Assembly: GCF_003850245.1 (NCBI RefSeq)
Contig: NZ_CP031015.1
Location: 2,976,001-3,040,000 of the forward strand
Direction: 5' to 3'
Source of the DNA: Microbacterium sp. ABRD28
GTDB lineage: Bacteria; Actinomycetota; Actinomycetes; Actinomycetales; Microbacteriaceae
DNA: 64,000 nucleotides
Position numbers and translations under genes: made by a program. The notes beneath the pieces are model-generated. The model searched no databases and was not told the origin of the DNA. It was given only the letters and a program-made list of their open reading frames with translations. Numbering within the stretch: position 1 is the first letter of the stretch; every line of letters begins with the position of its first letter. Shown in pieces: positions 54,522-63,786 of this stretch.

Positions 54522-56207
54522 TCAGCCCAGCAGGCGCTCGCGGAGCGGGTCGAGACCCATCGGACCGAGCGCCAGCGCGTCGCGATGGAATCGGCGGAGC
54601 GAGAACGCCTCGCCGTCGACGACCTCCCGCGCGTCGCGGGCCTGAGCCCACAGACGCGCACCGACGCGGAACGCCAGCGCCTGACCCGGCCAGCCGAGAT
54701 AGCGGTCGACTTCGAATCCGGCGAGCGCCGGCTCGACGAGGGCGAAACGCTCGAGCAGATCGCGGGCGAGCTCGGATGTCCAGGGCTGCGCGGGGACGAT
54801 CACGTCGCCGGGTACCGGCCACCCGGTGTGCAGCCCGATGTCGGCGACGATGCGCACGGTGCGCCAGATCTGTCCGAGGAGGAGCCCCAGCCGCTCGGCG
54901 GGATCGCGGATGAGACCGAGTTCGTCCGAGAGCTGCTCGGCGTAGTGGGCCCACCCTTCGGCGTAGCCGTGGATGTGGCAGAGGTGCCGCTGCCACGGGT
55001 GCAGACCCGGATCGGAGGCGGTGACGACGAACTGCAGGTGATGACCGGGGAGGCCCTCGTGGTGGACGCTCGTCACCTCCTGCCAGCTGGCCGCGACCGG
55101 GATGCCGCTCGGAATCGTCCACACGATGCGGCTGGGTGCCGATCCATCCGGCGGCGCCGGGGTGTAGTAGACGACACCGCTGGATGCTTCGGAGACGACG
55201 CACTCCACGCGATCGACGGTCGGGGGCAGCTCGAAGGCGTCCGCGAGCGCGGAGATCGTCTCGGACACGCGGCTGCGAAGCCACGCGCGGATGGCGGGGA
55301 TGCCGTCGAGCCGGTAGCGCGGGTCGACGTCGAGAAGGGCGGCGGCCGTGCGCACCGGGTCTTCACCCCCGCCCGGCACGGCTGAGCCCCCGAGGGTCGT
55401 GGCGAGCTCGCGCGACGCCGCGACGAGCCGGGTGAGCTCGGACCATCCCCACGCGTACGTCTCGGCGAGGTCGATCGAGGCGCCGAGCATCGCCGCGGCC
55501 ATGCTCGGGTAGACCTCCGCCCCCACCCCGTCGACCGTCGGGGCCACGGGTCGCAGTTCGTCGCGGAGCACCCCGACCAGCTCGCGCAGGGCGTCGGCGC
55601 ACAGGTCACCGGCGGTGCGCAGCCGGGCGCGGGTGGCGGAGTCGACGGCGTCATCGACCGGGATCGTGCCGAACCAATCGGTGTCGATCCACCGCTCGAC
55701 CTGCGCGGCGAGCGTGTCGAGCTGCCGCACGGGCGCCACGCCTCCCCCGGTGAACCGCGCGGTGTTCTCGCGGGCCCAGCGCAGGCTGTCGATGTACTGG
55801 CGGGTGGCGGCGGGTACCGCTTCGATCCGGCGCAGCAGCGCCTCGCCCGCGGCATCCGCAGTCACGGTCAGGCCCTCGACGGCGTAGCGCACGAGATGGA
55901 TCGGAGTGGCGAGCCCCGCGACGAGCCGCGGGGTGAAGCCGGTGTCGAAGAGCAGCCGCTCGCGCTCCATGCGCTCCCGGAGGGCTGCGCGAAGCGCGGG
56001 GTCGCCGACCTCGGGGGCGAGGGCGTCGAGCCGGGCGATCACCTCGCCCTGCAGCGCGTAGCGCTCCTGCAGCCACGCCGCAGACAGATCCGGGAGGGCG
56101 GGTGCATCACTGAGGCCGATCGCCTGCGCCGCATCGGGCTCGCGTTCGGCGAGGCGGGCCACGTAGTGGTCGGCGATCAGGTGGACCGGGTCGGTGCTGG
56201 CGCTCAC
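54522..56207 (-). CDS. DUF885 family (X-Pro/M20-like) protein
   Basis: 561 residues. Typical DUF885 protein: N-terminal DHYVARLAEREPDAAQAIGLSD, the zinc-like motif SVHHEGLPGHHLQFV (HExxxxHH pattern; thermolysin-like), and the C-terminal EGWAHYAEQLSDELG segment bearing the third ligand, then GWPGQALAFRVGARLW. The family resembles carboxypeptidase-Taq-type metallopeptidases; activity is unproven. Convergent with the LLM gene; the PPK2 gene follows 37 bp upstream in the same direction. Confidence 0.82.
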   Translation of the reverse strand: MSASTDPVHLIADHYVARLAEREPDAAQAIGLSDAPALPDLSAAWLQERYALQGEVIARLDALAPEVGDPALRAALRERMERERLLFDTGFTPRLVAGLATPIHLVRYAVEGLTVTADAAGEALLRRIEAVPAATRQYIDSLRWARENTARFTGGGVAPVRQLDTLAAQVERWIDTDWFGTIPVDDAVDSATRARLRTAGDLCADALRELVGVLRDELRPVAPTVDGVGAEVYPSMAAAMLGASIDLAETYAWGWSELTRLVAASRELATTLGGSAVPGGGEDPVRTAAALLDVDPRYRLDGIPAIRAWLRSRVSETISALADAFELPPTVDRVECVVSEASSGVVYYTPAPPDGSAPSRIVWTIPSGIPVAASWQEVTSVHHEGLPGHHLQFVVTASDPGLHPWQRHLCHIHGYAEGWAHYAEQLSDELGLIRDPAERLGLLLGQIWRTVRIVADIGLHTGWPVPGDVIVPAQPWTSELARDLLERFALVEPALAGFEVDRYLGWPGQALAFRVGARLWAQARDAREVVDGEAFSLRRFHRDALALGPMGLDPLRERLLG

Positions 56208-56244
56208 CGACCCAGCCTACGGACGCGCGGTCGAACCGGTGGTC

Positions 56245-57123
56245 CTAAGCACTCGAGGCGGGCATCGTGGCGGCCAGCCGCTCCTTCTCGCGTTCGACGT
56301 CGAACGTCGCCGCAGGCCACCGCGGGTCGAGCGTCTCGAGCGCTTCCACGAGAAGGCGCTGCACGGCGATGCGCGCGTACCACTTGCGGTTGGCCGGAAC
56401 CACATACCAGGGCGCGGCGGCCGTCGAGGTCCGGTCGAACACCGTCTGGTACGCCGCCATATAGTCGGGCCAGAGCGCGCGTTCGTCCACGTCGCCGGGG
56501 TTGTACTTCCAGTGCTTATCGGGCCGGTCGAGCCGCTCCATGAGGCGGACGCCCTGCTCGGCGTACGAGATGTGCAGCATGACCTTGACGATGCGGGTGC
56601 CGCTCGCCACGACGCGCGCCTCGAAATCGTTGATGGCGTCGTAGCGCCGCTCGATCTCGTCGGCCGGGGCGAGGGCGCGGACGCGCCCGACGAGCACATC
56701 CTCGTAGTGCGACCGATCGAACACCCCGATGAATCCCGGCTCGGGGAGGCGTCGCTCGATACGCCAGAGGAAGTCGTGCGCGAGCTCCTCGGGGGTCGGC
56801 TTCTTGAACGCGGTGAGCATGACGCCCTGGGGGTCGACCGATCCGACGACATGCCGGACGATCCCTCCCTTGCCGGCGGAATCCATCGCCTGCAGCACGA
56901 GGAGCACGGCCTGGTCGGCCGCCCCGTTCCTGCTCGCGGCGTAGAGACGCTCCTGCAGCTCATCGAGTCGGGAATCGTCGGCCAGGTCGGCGACACCGTC
57001 GGCTTTGGAGCCGTCGTAAGCCGGGGTGGCGTCGGGGTCGACGGCCGCGAGCTCGAAACCCTCCTCGACGCGAAGGGCGATCGCGGGGTCGCCGACCCAA
57101 CCGGTGTCTTGTGCCGTCGTCAT
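56245..57123 (-). CDS. ppk2: Polyphosphate kinase 2 family protein
   Basis: 292 residues from the ATG at 57123. Walker A-like AVLLVLQAMDSAGKGGIVRHVVGSVDPQGV, the lid-like FDRSHYEDVLVGRVRALAP (Walker B, Asp), and WKYNPGDVDERALWPDYMAAY are PPK2 hallmarks. It moves phosphate between polyphosphate and nucleotides (GTP/ADP/AMP; class not decided). It is upstream of the DUF885 gene; the menD gene is on the same strand 47 bp upstream. Confidence 0.93.
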   Translation of the reverse strand: MTTAQDTGWVGDPAIALRVEEGFELAAVDPDATPAYDGSKADGVADLADDSRLDELQERLYAASRNGAADQAVLLVLQAMDSAGKGGIVRHVVGSVDPQGVMLTAFKKPTPEELAHDFLWRIERRLPEPGFIGVFDRSHYEDVLVGRVRALAPADEIERRYDAINDFEARVVASGTRIVKVMLHISYAEQGVRLMERLDRPDKHWKYNPGDVDERALWPDYMAAYQTVFDRTSTAAAPWYVVPANRKWYARIAVQRLLVEALETLDPRWPAATFDVEREKERLAATMPASSA

Positions 57124-57170
57124 CCCGCCATGATGTCCCACCGTGGGTTGACGAGGGAAGAGCGGGGCGG

Positions 57171-58967
57171 TCAGCGGGTGAGCGGCACTTCGACGAGCAG
57201 ACGCGACGCGCTCCCGGAGGTGAGCGCCTGATCGAGTTCCGACCGCGTTGCGGCCCGCCGGTACTCCCACCCGTAGGCGCTCGCGATCGCCTCGAGCCGC
57301 ACCTCGTGAGGGGTGTAGAGCACGCGGTCCATGGCCTCGGGTCCGGCGACACCCGCGACCTCGAGCCCGTCGAAGATCGTTCCCCCGCCGTCGTTGCCGA
57401 CGATCACCTGTATCCGCGGTGAGGGTTCGGCCGGCGGCACGAGCAGCGCGCCGACGTCGTGGAGCATCGCCAGGTCTCCGAGCAGCACCCGCGTCACACC
57501 GGCGGCCGCACCGCCGACGGCGTCCTGGCTGGCCAGGGCGATCCCCGTCGCGGTGGCGATCGTGCCGTCGATGCCGGCGAGACCCCGGTTGGCGTGTACC
57601 CGCACCTTCTTGCCGCCGAGCAGGCTGTCAGCCACCCGCACCAACCGCGACGAGCCGAACATCAGGCGGTCGTGGGGCCAGGTCGCGCGCCACACCGCGT
57701 CGACGAGCGCAGCGCGGTCGACCGGTGCACGGAGCACCGCCAGCTCAGCAGCGATCGCCGGGAGCCGCTCATCGGGCACGGCCGAAGACAGCGCATCGGG
57801 ATCGGGCGCGGGAGGGCTGAGATCGATGGATGCCGCCTGCGAGGCGCGCATCCAGGCACCGAGCCATTCGCGGTCGGTCGCTCCCGGGGCGACGGAGACG
57901 GCGTCGACCTGCAGGGTCGAGCCGTTGAGGTTGAGCGCCTCGCCCGGGCCGCGGACCGCGAGCACCGTCAGGTCATCGCGCGAGAGGAGGGAGGCGACCT
58001 CGCGACTGAGCGTGGGGTGGCCGAACACGACGACGCGTTCGACGCGGCCGCCGAGCGCAGGGTCGGCGAGCAGCGCGCGATACCCGTGCACCAGGTGCCG
58101 ACCGAAGCGCGCGCCGCTGACGATCTCGGCGATGAGCGGCCACCCGCCCTCGTGGGCGAGCGCCTCCGCCCCGGCACCGGCGTCGGCCCCGGCGACGACC
58201 ACGGTGCGGGGACCGCGTTCGAGCACGGTGCCGAGGTCGGTGTCGGTGGCGCTCGCCTCGTGCGCTCCCTCCGACCCGCCGATTCCCCCGCCGCCCTGGT
58301 AGAGAGCGCCGGAGGGTTCGGGCGGAGCGGCGTCGGAGGCGTCCGCGCCGGCCCGCGCAGCGAGCCACGTCGGCAGGGCGCCGGCGAGCGGGTCGCGGTA
58401 CGGCAGGTTGAGGTGCACGGGCCCCGCGGGTCGCCCGGTCTCGCCGCGCGCGGCGGCGAGCGCTTCGCCGGCGGTCTGGCGCAGCATCGTCGTCTGGTCG
58501 CTCCCACCCGATCGGTCGACCTCGGTCGGGACGGGGAGATCGGCATCCCACCGCGTGAACCCGGCGTACAGACCGGGCTGGCGCGTGGCTTGATTGGCGC
58601 CGATGCCGCGCAGCTCCGGCGGGCGGTCGGCTGTGAGGAGGATCAGCGGCACCCCCGCGTGATGGGCCTCGAGCACGGCCGGGAGGTAGTTCGCCGTCGC
58701 GGTTCCCGACGTGCAGACGAGCGCGGCCGGCATCCCCGTCTCGCGTCCGATCCCGAGGGCCACGAACCCCGCCACGCGTTCGTCGATGCGCACGTGGAGT
58801 CGCACGGCGCCCCGCCGTTCGAACTCGGCGGCGACCAACGCGAGCGCCTGCGAGCGCGAGCCGGGGCTCAGCACGAGGTGTCGGACACCGCCGGCCACGA
58901 GCGCCCCGATGAGGGCTGCGGCGGCATCGGTCGAGGGAGCCTGCGCCCCGGAGGTGTCGCGGGTCAC
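57171..58967 (-). CDS. menD: MenD, SEPHCHC synthase
   Basis: 598 residues, three thiamine-diphosphate-enzyme domains: ALVAGGVRHLVLSPGSRSQALALVA with ERVAGFVALGIGRETG (Glu of the cofactor site), RGIGANQATRQPGLYAGF, and a C-terminal ANRGLAGIDGTIATATGIA cofactor-binding block. It condenses isochorismate with 2-oxoglutarate to 2-succinyl-5-enolpyruvyl-6-hydroxy-3-cyclohexene-1-carboxylate. The PLDc_N gene starts upstream and ends 1 bp before this start, so both may be co-transcribed. Confidence 0.94.
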   Translation of the reverse strand: MTRDTSGAQAPSTDAAAALIGALVAGGVRHLVLSPGSRSQALALVAAEFERRGAVRLHVRIDERVAGFVALGIGRETGMPAALVCTSGTATANYLPAVLEAHHAGVPLILLTADRPPELRGIGANQATRQPGLYAGFTRWDADLPVPTEVDRSGGSDQTTMLRQTAGEALAAARGETGRPAGPVHLNLPYRDPLAGALPTWLAARAGADASDAAPPEPSGALYQGGGGIGGSEGAHEASATDTDLGTVLERGPRTVVVAGADAGAGAEALAHEGGWPLIAEIVSGARFGRHLVHGYRALLADPALGGRVERVVVFGHPTLSREVASLLSRDDLTVLAVRGPGEALNLNGSTLQVDAVSVAPGATDREWLGAWMRASQAASIDLSPPAPDPDALSSAVPDERLPAIAAELAVLRAPVDRAALVDAVWRATWPHDRLMFGSSRLVRVADSLLGGKKVRVHANRGLAGIDGTIATATGIALASQDAVGGAAAGVTRVLLGDLAMLHDVGALLVPPAEPSPRIQVIVGNDGGGTIFDGLEVAGVAGPEAMDRVLYTPHEVRLEAIASAYGWEYRRAATRSELDQALTSGSASRLLVEVPLTR

Positions 58968-58968
58968 C

Positions 58969-59433
58969 TCAGCTCAGCGGTCCGCGGGTGCCGAGCGGGT
59001 CATCGTCATCGGCCGGTCGCTCCCCCGTCCGGGCGGAGCGGTCGCGACCGCTCGAGGGCGGTTCGATCGTGCTGTCGGGCGCGGCACCGTGCTCGGGCGG
59101 CAGGAAGCGGGGGTCATCGGCCTCGGCATCCAGCTGCGCGAGTTCTTCTTCGAGGCGGCGGATGCGCTCGTCCTGATCGCTGATCGAGCCGATGCGCCCC
59201 AGGAACTCGGGGTCGTCGTCGGGAGCGCGACGCGCGGCGATCGTCTTCTTGCGCAGTCGTCCCACCACGAACCACAGCGCGCCGCCGAGCACGGGGAGGA
59301 GGATGACGATGAGGATCCAGATCGGCTTGCTCACACCCCGATGGCGGTTCGGCGGCTGCAGGGCGCAGTCGACGATGCTGTAGACCCAGAACACCGTGGC
59401 CAGCAATGCCGCGATGAGGAGCACCCTCGTCAT
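58969..59433 (-). CDS. PLDc_N domain membrane protein
   Basis: 154 residues. Two membrane helices: VLLIAALLATVFWVYSIVDCAL and PIWILIVILLPVLGGALWFVVGRL, as in the PLDc_N (cardiolipin-synthase N-terminal-like) family. The C-terminal ~80 residues form a charged coiled coil (DQDERIRRLEEELAQLDAEAD) and an acidic tail. Function unknown; 1 bp upstream of menD. Confidence 0.75.
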   Translation of the reverse strand: MTRVLLIAALLATVFWVYSIVDCALQPPNRHRGVSKPIWILIVILLPVLGGALWFVVGRLRKKTIAARRAPDDDPEFLGRIGSISDQDERIRRLEEELAQLDAEADDPRFLPPEHGAAPDSTIEPPSSGRDRSARTGERPADDDDPLGTRGPLS

Positions 59434-59517
59434 GGGTCCATCCTAGGCGCGCTGGGCTGGGCGGGGCCTGGGGGTCGGGGGCGGAGGGGAGGAGGGAGCC
59501 CGACGTAAACTGGAGCC

Positions 59518-59883
59518 GTGAAAGCCCGATCCGCCCTGGTCTACTCCGTGTTGCGGCTTCTGGCGTTCCTGGTGCCCTTCGGCATCATGATGCTCTTCCC
59601 GATCTTCCAGCAGCTCTACTGGCTCGCGGCGATCTTCGCCGCCCTCATCGGGCTGAGCCTGTCGCTGCTGTTCCTGCGCCGCCCGCTCAACGAGGTCACC
59701 TCATCGCTCGGCGCCGGCCGCCGCGAGCGCGCGGTCCGCGCCGAGAGTGCGGCCACCGACGCCGATGCGGATGCGGAGGATGCCGCCGCCGACGCGATCG
59801 GTACTGACGCGCGGGGTTCTGACGCGAGGGGTGAGCGTGCGGGCGATCAGCCGACGAACGCCCAGAACAAGAACACCCCGTAG
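59518..59883 (+). CDS. DUF4229 membrane protein
   Basis: 121 residues from a GTG. Two helices (LVYSVLRLLAFLVPFGIMMLF and LYWLAAIFAALIGLSLSLLFL) and a charged Ala/Asp-rich tail fit the DUF4229 family, common in actinobacteria next to menA. The last 37 bp overlap the convergent menA 3' end. Confidence 0.75.
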   Translation: MKARSALVYSVLRLLAFLVPFGIMMLFPIFQQLYWLAAIFAALIGLSLSLLFLRRPLNEVTSSLGAGRRERAVRAESAATDADADAEDAAADAIGTDARGSDARGERAGDQPTNAQNKNTP

Positions 59884-60821
59884 GTCAGCGACGCGAGCGA
59901 GCTCAGCGCCAGCGCGACGACGAGTTCCCTGGGGAGCCGGTACGTCCAGACGATGAGCACCGCCGGGAGCGCCGCGAGCAGACCGAACAGGGTCAGCCAC
60001 GCGATCGGGTAGAACAGCGCCAGCCATCCGGAGATGACGAACGGCACGAGGATCAGCACGGTGAAGAGCACCTGCGACCCGCGGCGCCCGATCAGCACCG
60101 ACAGCGTGCGCTTGCCCGCCGTGCGGTCCTGATCGATGTCGCGGAGGTTGTTCGCCAACAGCACGGCGCATGCGAACAGGCCTGCGCCCACCGCCCCGAA
60201 CCAGGCCTCCTGCGGCAGTGCGAGCGCCTGAACCCAGGTCGTCCCGAGGGTCGCGACGAGGCCGAAGAAGAGGAAGACGACGACCTCGCCCAGCCCGTAG
60301 TACCCGTAGGGGCGCTTCCCGCCGGTGTAGAACCAGGCCGCGACGAGGCAGACGGCGCCCACGAGCAGCAGCCACCACTGCTGGGTGCGGATGACGATGG
60401 CAAGGCCCGCCACCGCGGCGAGCCCGAAGAACACCAGCGCCACGATGAGCACGGTGCGCGGCTTCGCCTTGCGGGCGCCGGTCAGCCGCGCGGGGCCGAC
60501 GCGGAAGTCGTCGGTGCCCCGGATGCCGTCGCTGTAGTCGTTGGCGTAGTTGACCCCGATCTGGAGGCACACCGCCACCGCGAGGCAGCACAGCGCCACG
60601 ACCCACCGGAGCGAGTCGAGCACGAGCATCGAGGCGCCCGTGCCGATGAGCACCGGGGTGACCGCGAGCGGCAGGGTGCGCAGGCGCGCGGCGCCGATCC
60701 AGTCGCGCGCGGTCGCCTTCTGCGGCGCGCGGGTCGGGGCGACCGGAACCCGCTGCGGGTTGCCGCCGGGGCGGGGGCGGGATGCCGGACGCTTGCGCTT
60801 CTTGCTGGAGGTTCGTGCCAC
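59847..60821 (-). CDS. menA: 1,4-dihydroxy-2-naphthoate polyprenyltransferase
   Basis: 324 residues, UbiA fold with about nine membrane helices. First aspartate-rich motif NYANDYSDGIRGTDDF (NDxxD) and second motif NNLRDIDQDRTAGKRTLSVLIG (DxxxD). It attaches the polyprenyl tail to dihydroxynaphthoate, giving demethylmenaquinone. An unusual Arg/Lys/Pro-rich N-terminal stretch (residues 1-35) precedes the first helix. Same strand and 24 bp away from menE. Confidence 0.93.
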   Translation of the reverse strand: MARTSSKKRKRPASRPRPGGNPQRVPVAPTRAPQKATARDWIGAARLRTLPLAVTPVLIGTGASMLVLDSLRWVVALCCLAVAVCLQIGVNYANDYSDGIRGTDDFRVGPARLTGARKAKPRTVLIVALVFFGLAAVAGLAIVIRTQQWWLLLVGAVCLVAAWFYTGGKRPYGYYGLGEVVVFLFFGLVATLGTTWVQALALPQEAWFGAVGAGLFACAVLLANNLRDIDQDRTAGKRTLSVLIGRRGSQVLFTVLILVPFVISGWLALFYPIAWLTLFGLLAALPAVLIVWTYRLPRELVVALALSSLASLTYGVFLFWAFVG

Positions 60822-60845
60822 GAGGTCACATCCTAGGGCTGCCCA

Positions 60846-62006
60846 CTATCGGTGCCCCGCCACGAGCCGACGGATCGCCTCACGGTCGGGCTTTCCCGAG
60901 GGCAGGGCGGCCACCTCGTCGACGAGGATCAGGCGGGAGGGGCGGGCGTGGGCGCCGATCTCGGCGGCCACGGCCGCCCGGGCCTCGGCGAGCTGGGTGG
61001 CTTCGCTGCGGCGGAGCGCCTCCCCGCGGGCGGCGACGATCACCGAGGCCTCGCCCCAGCGGTCATCCGCCACCCCCACCACGACGGCGGAGTGCAGTCC
61101 CGGCACCGATCGCACCACGCGCTCGACCCGGTCGAGCGAGACGTTGATGCCGCCCGAGACGATCACGTTGTCCAGGCGCCCGCGCACCCGCAGCACACCG
61201 TCGTCGATGAGGCCCGCATCGCCGGTGCGGTACCAGCGCGTACCGTCGCGTGCGGTGACGAAGGCCGCATCGGTGCGCACCGGGTCGTCGAGGTATCCCT
61301 CGGCGAGGGTCGGACCCGACAGCTGCACCTCCCCGCTCTCGATCCGCAGTCCCACCCCGTCGAGCGGCACGCCGTCGTAGACGCAGCCGCCGCTCGTCTC
61401 GGTCGCGCCATAGGTGCGGACGATCCGCGCCCCGGCCTCCTCAGCGCGCTCGAGCACCGCTGCGGGGAGGGCCTGGCCGCCGATGAGGATCGCCTCGAAG
61501 GAGCGGAGGGCCGTGCGCACCGCGGTGTCGTGCTCGGCGGCGTCGAGGAGGCGGATCAGCTGGGCGGGGACCAGGGAGGTGAAGGTCGGCACGCGATGCC
61601 CGTTCTCGCTCGAGACGAGCATGAGCGCCGCCGATGCGAACGCCTGCGGCTGGAACGGACCCGAGAGCAGGCCCGGCTGCCGGTCGGCGACGAGCGACCG
61701 GACGAGTACCTGGAGACCGGCCACATAGCTCGCGGGGAGCGCGAGGAGCCACGCCCCGTCGCCGATGCGTGCCGCGGTGGCGAGTGCACTGGCGGTGAGC
61801 GCCGATCGGCTGAGGACGACGCGTTTGGGGATCCCGGTCGACCCCGACGTCGTGACCACCACCGCGGTCCCGGCAGGGACCTCCTCCTCCGGCCTCGCCC
61901 CATCGGTCATGCCGAGGCCGAGCGCAGGACCGGCCCCGAGCACGGCCGCGCGCAGAGCCGGCAGGATGTCGCGGGGGTCGTCGCCGTCGACCGGGTGGAG
62001 CTTCAC
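60846..62006 (-). CDS. menE: o-Succinylbenzoate-CoA ligase
   Basis: 386 residues from a GTG at 62006. Adenylate-forming fold: TTSGSTGIPKRVVLSR (AMP-binding P-loop), YGATETSGGCVYDGVPLDG, WYRTGDAG, NVIVSGGINVSLDRV, and the end LPSGKPDREAIRRL with the catalytic lysine in GKPDR. It activates o-succinylbenzoate to its CoA ester. It is shorter at the N terminus than some relatives. It lies between menB (10 bp upstream) and menA in one operon. Confidence 0.9.
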   Translation of the reverse strand: MKLHPVDGDDPRDILPALRAAVLGAGPALGLGMTDGARPEEEVPAGTAVVVTTSGSTGIPKRVVLSRSALTASALATAARIGDGAWLLALPASYVAGLQVLVRSLVADRQPGLLSGPFQPQAFASAALMLVSSENGHRVPTFTSLVPAQLIRLLDAAEHDTAVRTALRSFEAILIGGQALPAAVLERAEEAGARIVRTYGATETSGGCVYDGVPLDGVGLRIESGEVQLSGPTLAEGYLDDPVRTDAAFVTARDGTRWYRTGDAGLIDDGVLRVRGRLDNVIVSGGINVSLDRVERVVRSVPGLHSAVVVGVADDRWGEASVIVAARGEALRRSEATQLAEARAAVAAEIGAHARPSRLILVDEVAALPSGKPDREAIRRLVAGHR

Positions 62007-62016
62007 GCCGGACCCG

Positions 62017-62940
62017 TCAGTAGTGCCAGGGGTAGGGGGACCAGTCGGGGTCGCGCTTCTGCAGGAACGCGTCGCGGCCTTCGACCGCCTCGTCGGTGCC
62101 GTAGGCGAGGCGCGTCGCCTCGCCCGCGAACAGCTGCTGGCCGGCGATGCCGTCGTCGACGGCATTGAAGGCGAACTTCAGCATGCGGATCGCGGTCGGA
62201 GACTTCGTGAGGATGACCCGGGCCATCGACAGCGCCTCGCGCTCGAGATCGTCGTGGTCGACCACACGGTTGACCGCCCCCATCTCGTAGGCCCGCTCGG
62301 CGGAGTACTCCTCGGCGAGGAAGAACACCTCCCGGGCGAACTTCTGCCCGATCTGACGGGCGAAGAACGCCGAACCGTAGCCGGCGTCGAACGACCCGAC
62401 GTCGGCGTCGGTCTGCTTGAATCGGCCGTGCTCGCGGCTGGCGATCGTGAGATCGCACACCACGTGCAGCGAGTGCCCTCCACCCGCCGCCCATCCCGGC
62501 ACCACCGCGATGACCACCTTCGGCATGAACCGGATGAGACGCTGCACCTCGAGGATGTGCAGTCGCCCGAGCGCCGCGCGCGCTTCGCCGGACTCATCGC
62601 CGGCGTCATCCGTCCCGTCGTACTGGTAGCCGGTACGCCCGCGGATGCGCTGGTCGCCGCCCGAGCAGAACGCCCAGCCGCCGTCCTTGGGGCTCGGGCC
62701 GTTGCCGGTGAGGAGCACCACGCCGATGCGCGGATCCTGCCGGGCGATGTCGAGGGCGTCGTAGAGCTCGTCGACCGTCCGCGGACGGAAGGCGTTGCGC
62801 ACCTCGGGACGGTCGAATGCGATGCGCGCGATCCGCCCGTCGGTGGAGACGTGGGCGGTGATGTCGGTGTATCGCTCCGCGCCGGGGGCTGCGACCCACT
62901 CGGCCGGATCGAAGAGGTCGGAGACCGCTTCGGGACTCAC
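62017..62940 (-). CDS. menB: 1,4-dihydroxy-2-naphthoyl-CoA synthase
   Basis: 307 residues from a GTG at 62940. Crotonase fold: GNGPSPKDGGWAFCSGGDQRIRG (oxyanion-hole Gly), VVPGWAAGGGHSLHVVCDLTIASREHGRFKQTDADVGSFDAGYGS, and the C-terminal WSPYPWHY of MenB. It cyclises o-succinylbenzoyl-CoA. Its start overlaps the stop of the upstream LLM gene (GTGA), so LLM-menB-menE-menA form one transcript. Confidence 0.95.
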   Translation of the reverse strand: MSPEAVSDLFDPAEWVAAPGAERYTDITAHVSTDGRIARIAFDRPEVRNAFRPRTVDELYDALDIARQDPRIGVVLLTGNGPSPKDGGWAFCSGGDQRIRGRTGYQYDGTDDAGDESGEARAALGRLHILEVQRLIRFMPKVVIAVVPGWAAGGGHSLHVVCDLTIASREHGRFKQTDADVGSFDAGYGSAFFARQIGQKFAREVFFLAEEYSAERAYEMGAVNRVVDHDDLEREALSMARVILTKSPTAIRMLKFAFNAVDDGIAGQQLFAGEATRLAYGTDEAVEGRDAFLQKRDPDWSPYPWHY

Positions 62941-63734
62941 ACCGCGCTCCCGCTGCCGTTCTTGGCGTCGCGCCAGCGCAGCCACCCGGCGATCACGTCG
63001 TAGTCGGCCTCGGAGGGCGCCCACCCGAGGGTGAACAGCCGGACGCCGGCGTCGAAGAGAGCGTCGGCGTCGGACTGGTCGCGGCGCTGCAACTCGTTCG
63101 AGACGACGAGGTCGGTGACATCGGTCCCCTCCTTCTCAGCCCAGGTGTCGATGACACCGAGCTTGTGGCCGAGCTCGTCGGGGGTGACGAAGCTGTGCCA
63201 GATGTCGGCGTGGCGGGCGACCAGGCGCAGGGTCTTCTGCTCACCCTTGCCGCCGATCATGATCGGGATGTCACGGGTGGGTGCCGGGTTGAGCTTGCCC
63301 CACCGCGCGACCACGCGCTCGAGGCCCTCGGCGAGATCGTTCAGGCGCGAGCCGGCGGTGCCGAACTCGTAGCCGTACTCGGTGTAGTCGCGCTCGAACC
63401 AGCCCGAGCCCGTGCCGAAGATGAAGCGGCCGCCGCTGATGTGGTCGAGGGTGCGGGCCATGTCGGCCTGCAGGTCGGCGTTGCGGTAGCTGTTGCAGTT
63501 CACCAGCGAGCCGAACTCGACCCGCTCGGTCTGCTCGGCCCAGGCGCCGAGCATGGTCCACGACTCGAAGTGCAGGCCGTCGGGGTCGCCGAACAGGGGG
63601 AAGAAGTGGTCCCAGTTGAACAGGATGTCCACGCCCATCTCCTCCAGGCGGAGGACCGCGTCGCGGATCTGCGGGTAGGTGGCGTGCTGGGGCTGGATCT
63701 GCACGCCGAGGCGCACGGGAGTATCGAGAAGCAT
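62937..63734 (-). CDS. LLM-class F420-dependent oxidoreductase
   Basis: 265 residues. TIM barrel: RLGVQIQPQHATYPQIRDAVLRLEEMGVDILFNWDHFFPL, VNCNSYRNADLQADMARTLDHISGGRFIFGTGSGWFE and IPIMIGGKGEQKTLRLVARHADIWH are typical of F420-binding LLM family proteins. Its stop overlaps the menB start by 4 bp, so it may act in or alongside the menaquinone pathway, but no function is known. Confidence 0.85.
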   Translation of the reverse strand: MLLDTPVRLGVQIQPQHATYPQIRDAVLRLEEMGVDILFNWDHFFPLFGDPDGLHFESWTMLGAWAEQTERVEFGSLVNCNSYRNADLQADMARTLDHISGGRFIFGTGSGWFERDYTEYGYEFGTAGSRLNDLAEGLERVVARWGKLNPAPTRDIPIMIGGKGEQKTLRLVARHADIWHSFVTPDELGHKLGVIDTWAEKEGTDVTDLVVSNELQRRDQSDADALFDAGVRLFTLGWAPSEADYDVIAGWLRWRDAKNGSGSAV

Positions 63735-63786
63735 GTCGCCAGCCTAGAACGCGGGGCGTGGGGCCGGATCGCGGTTCGACGTCGGG

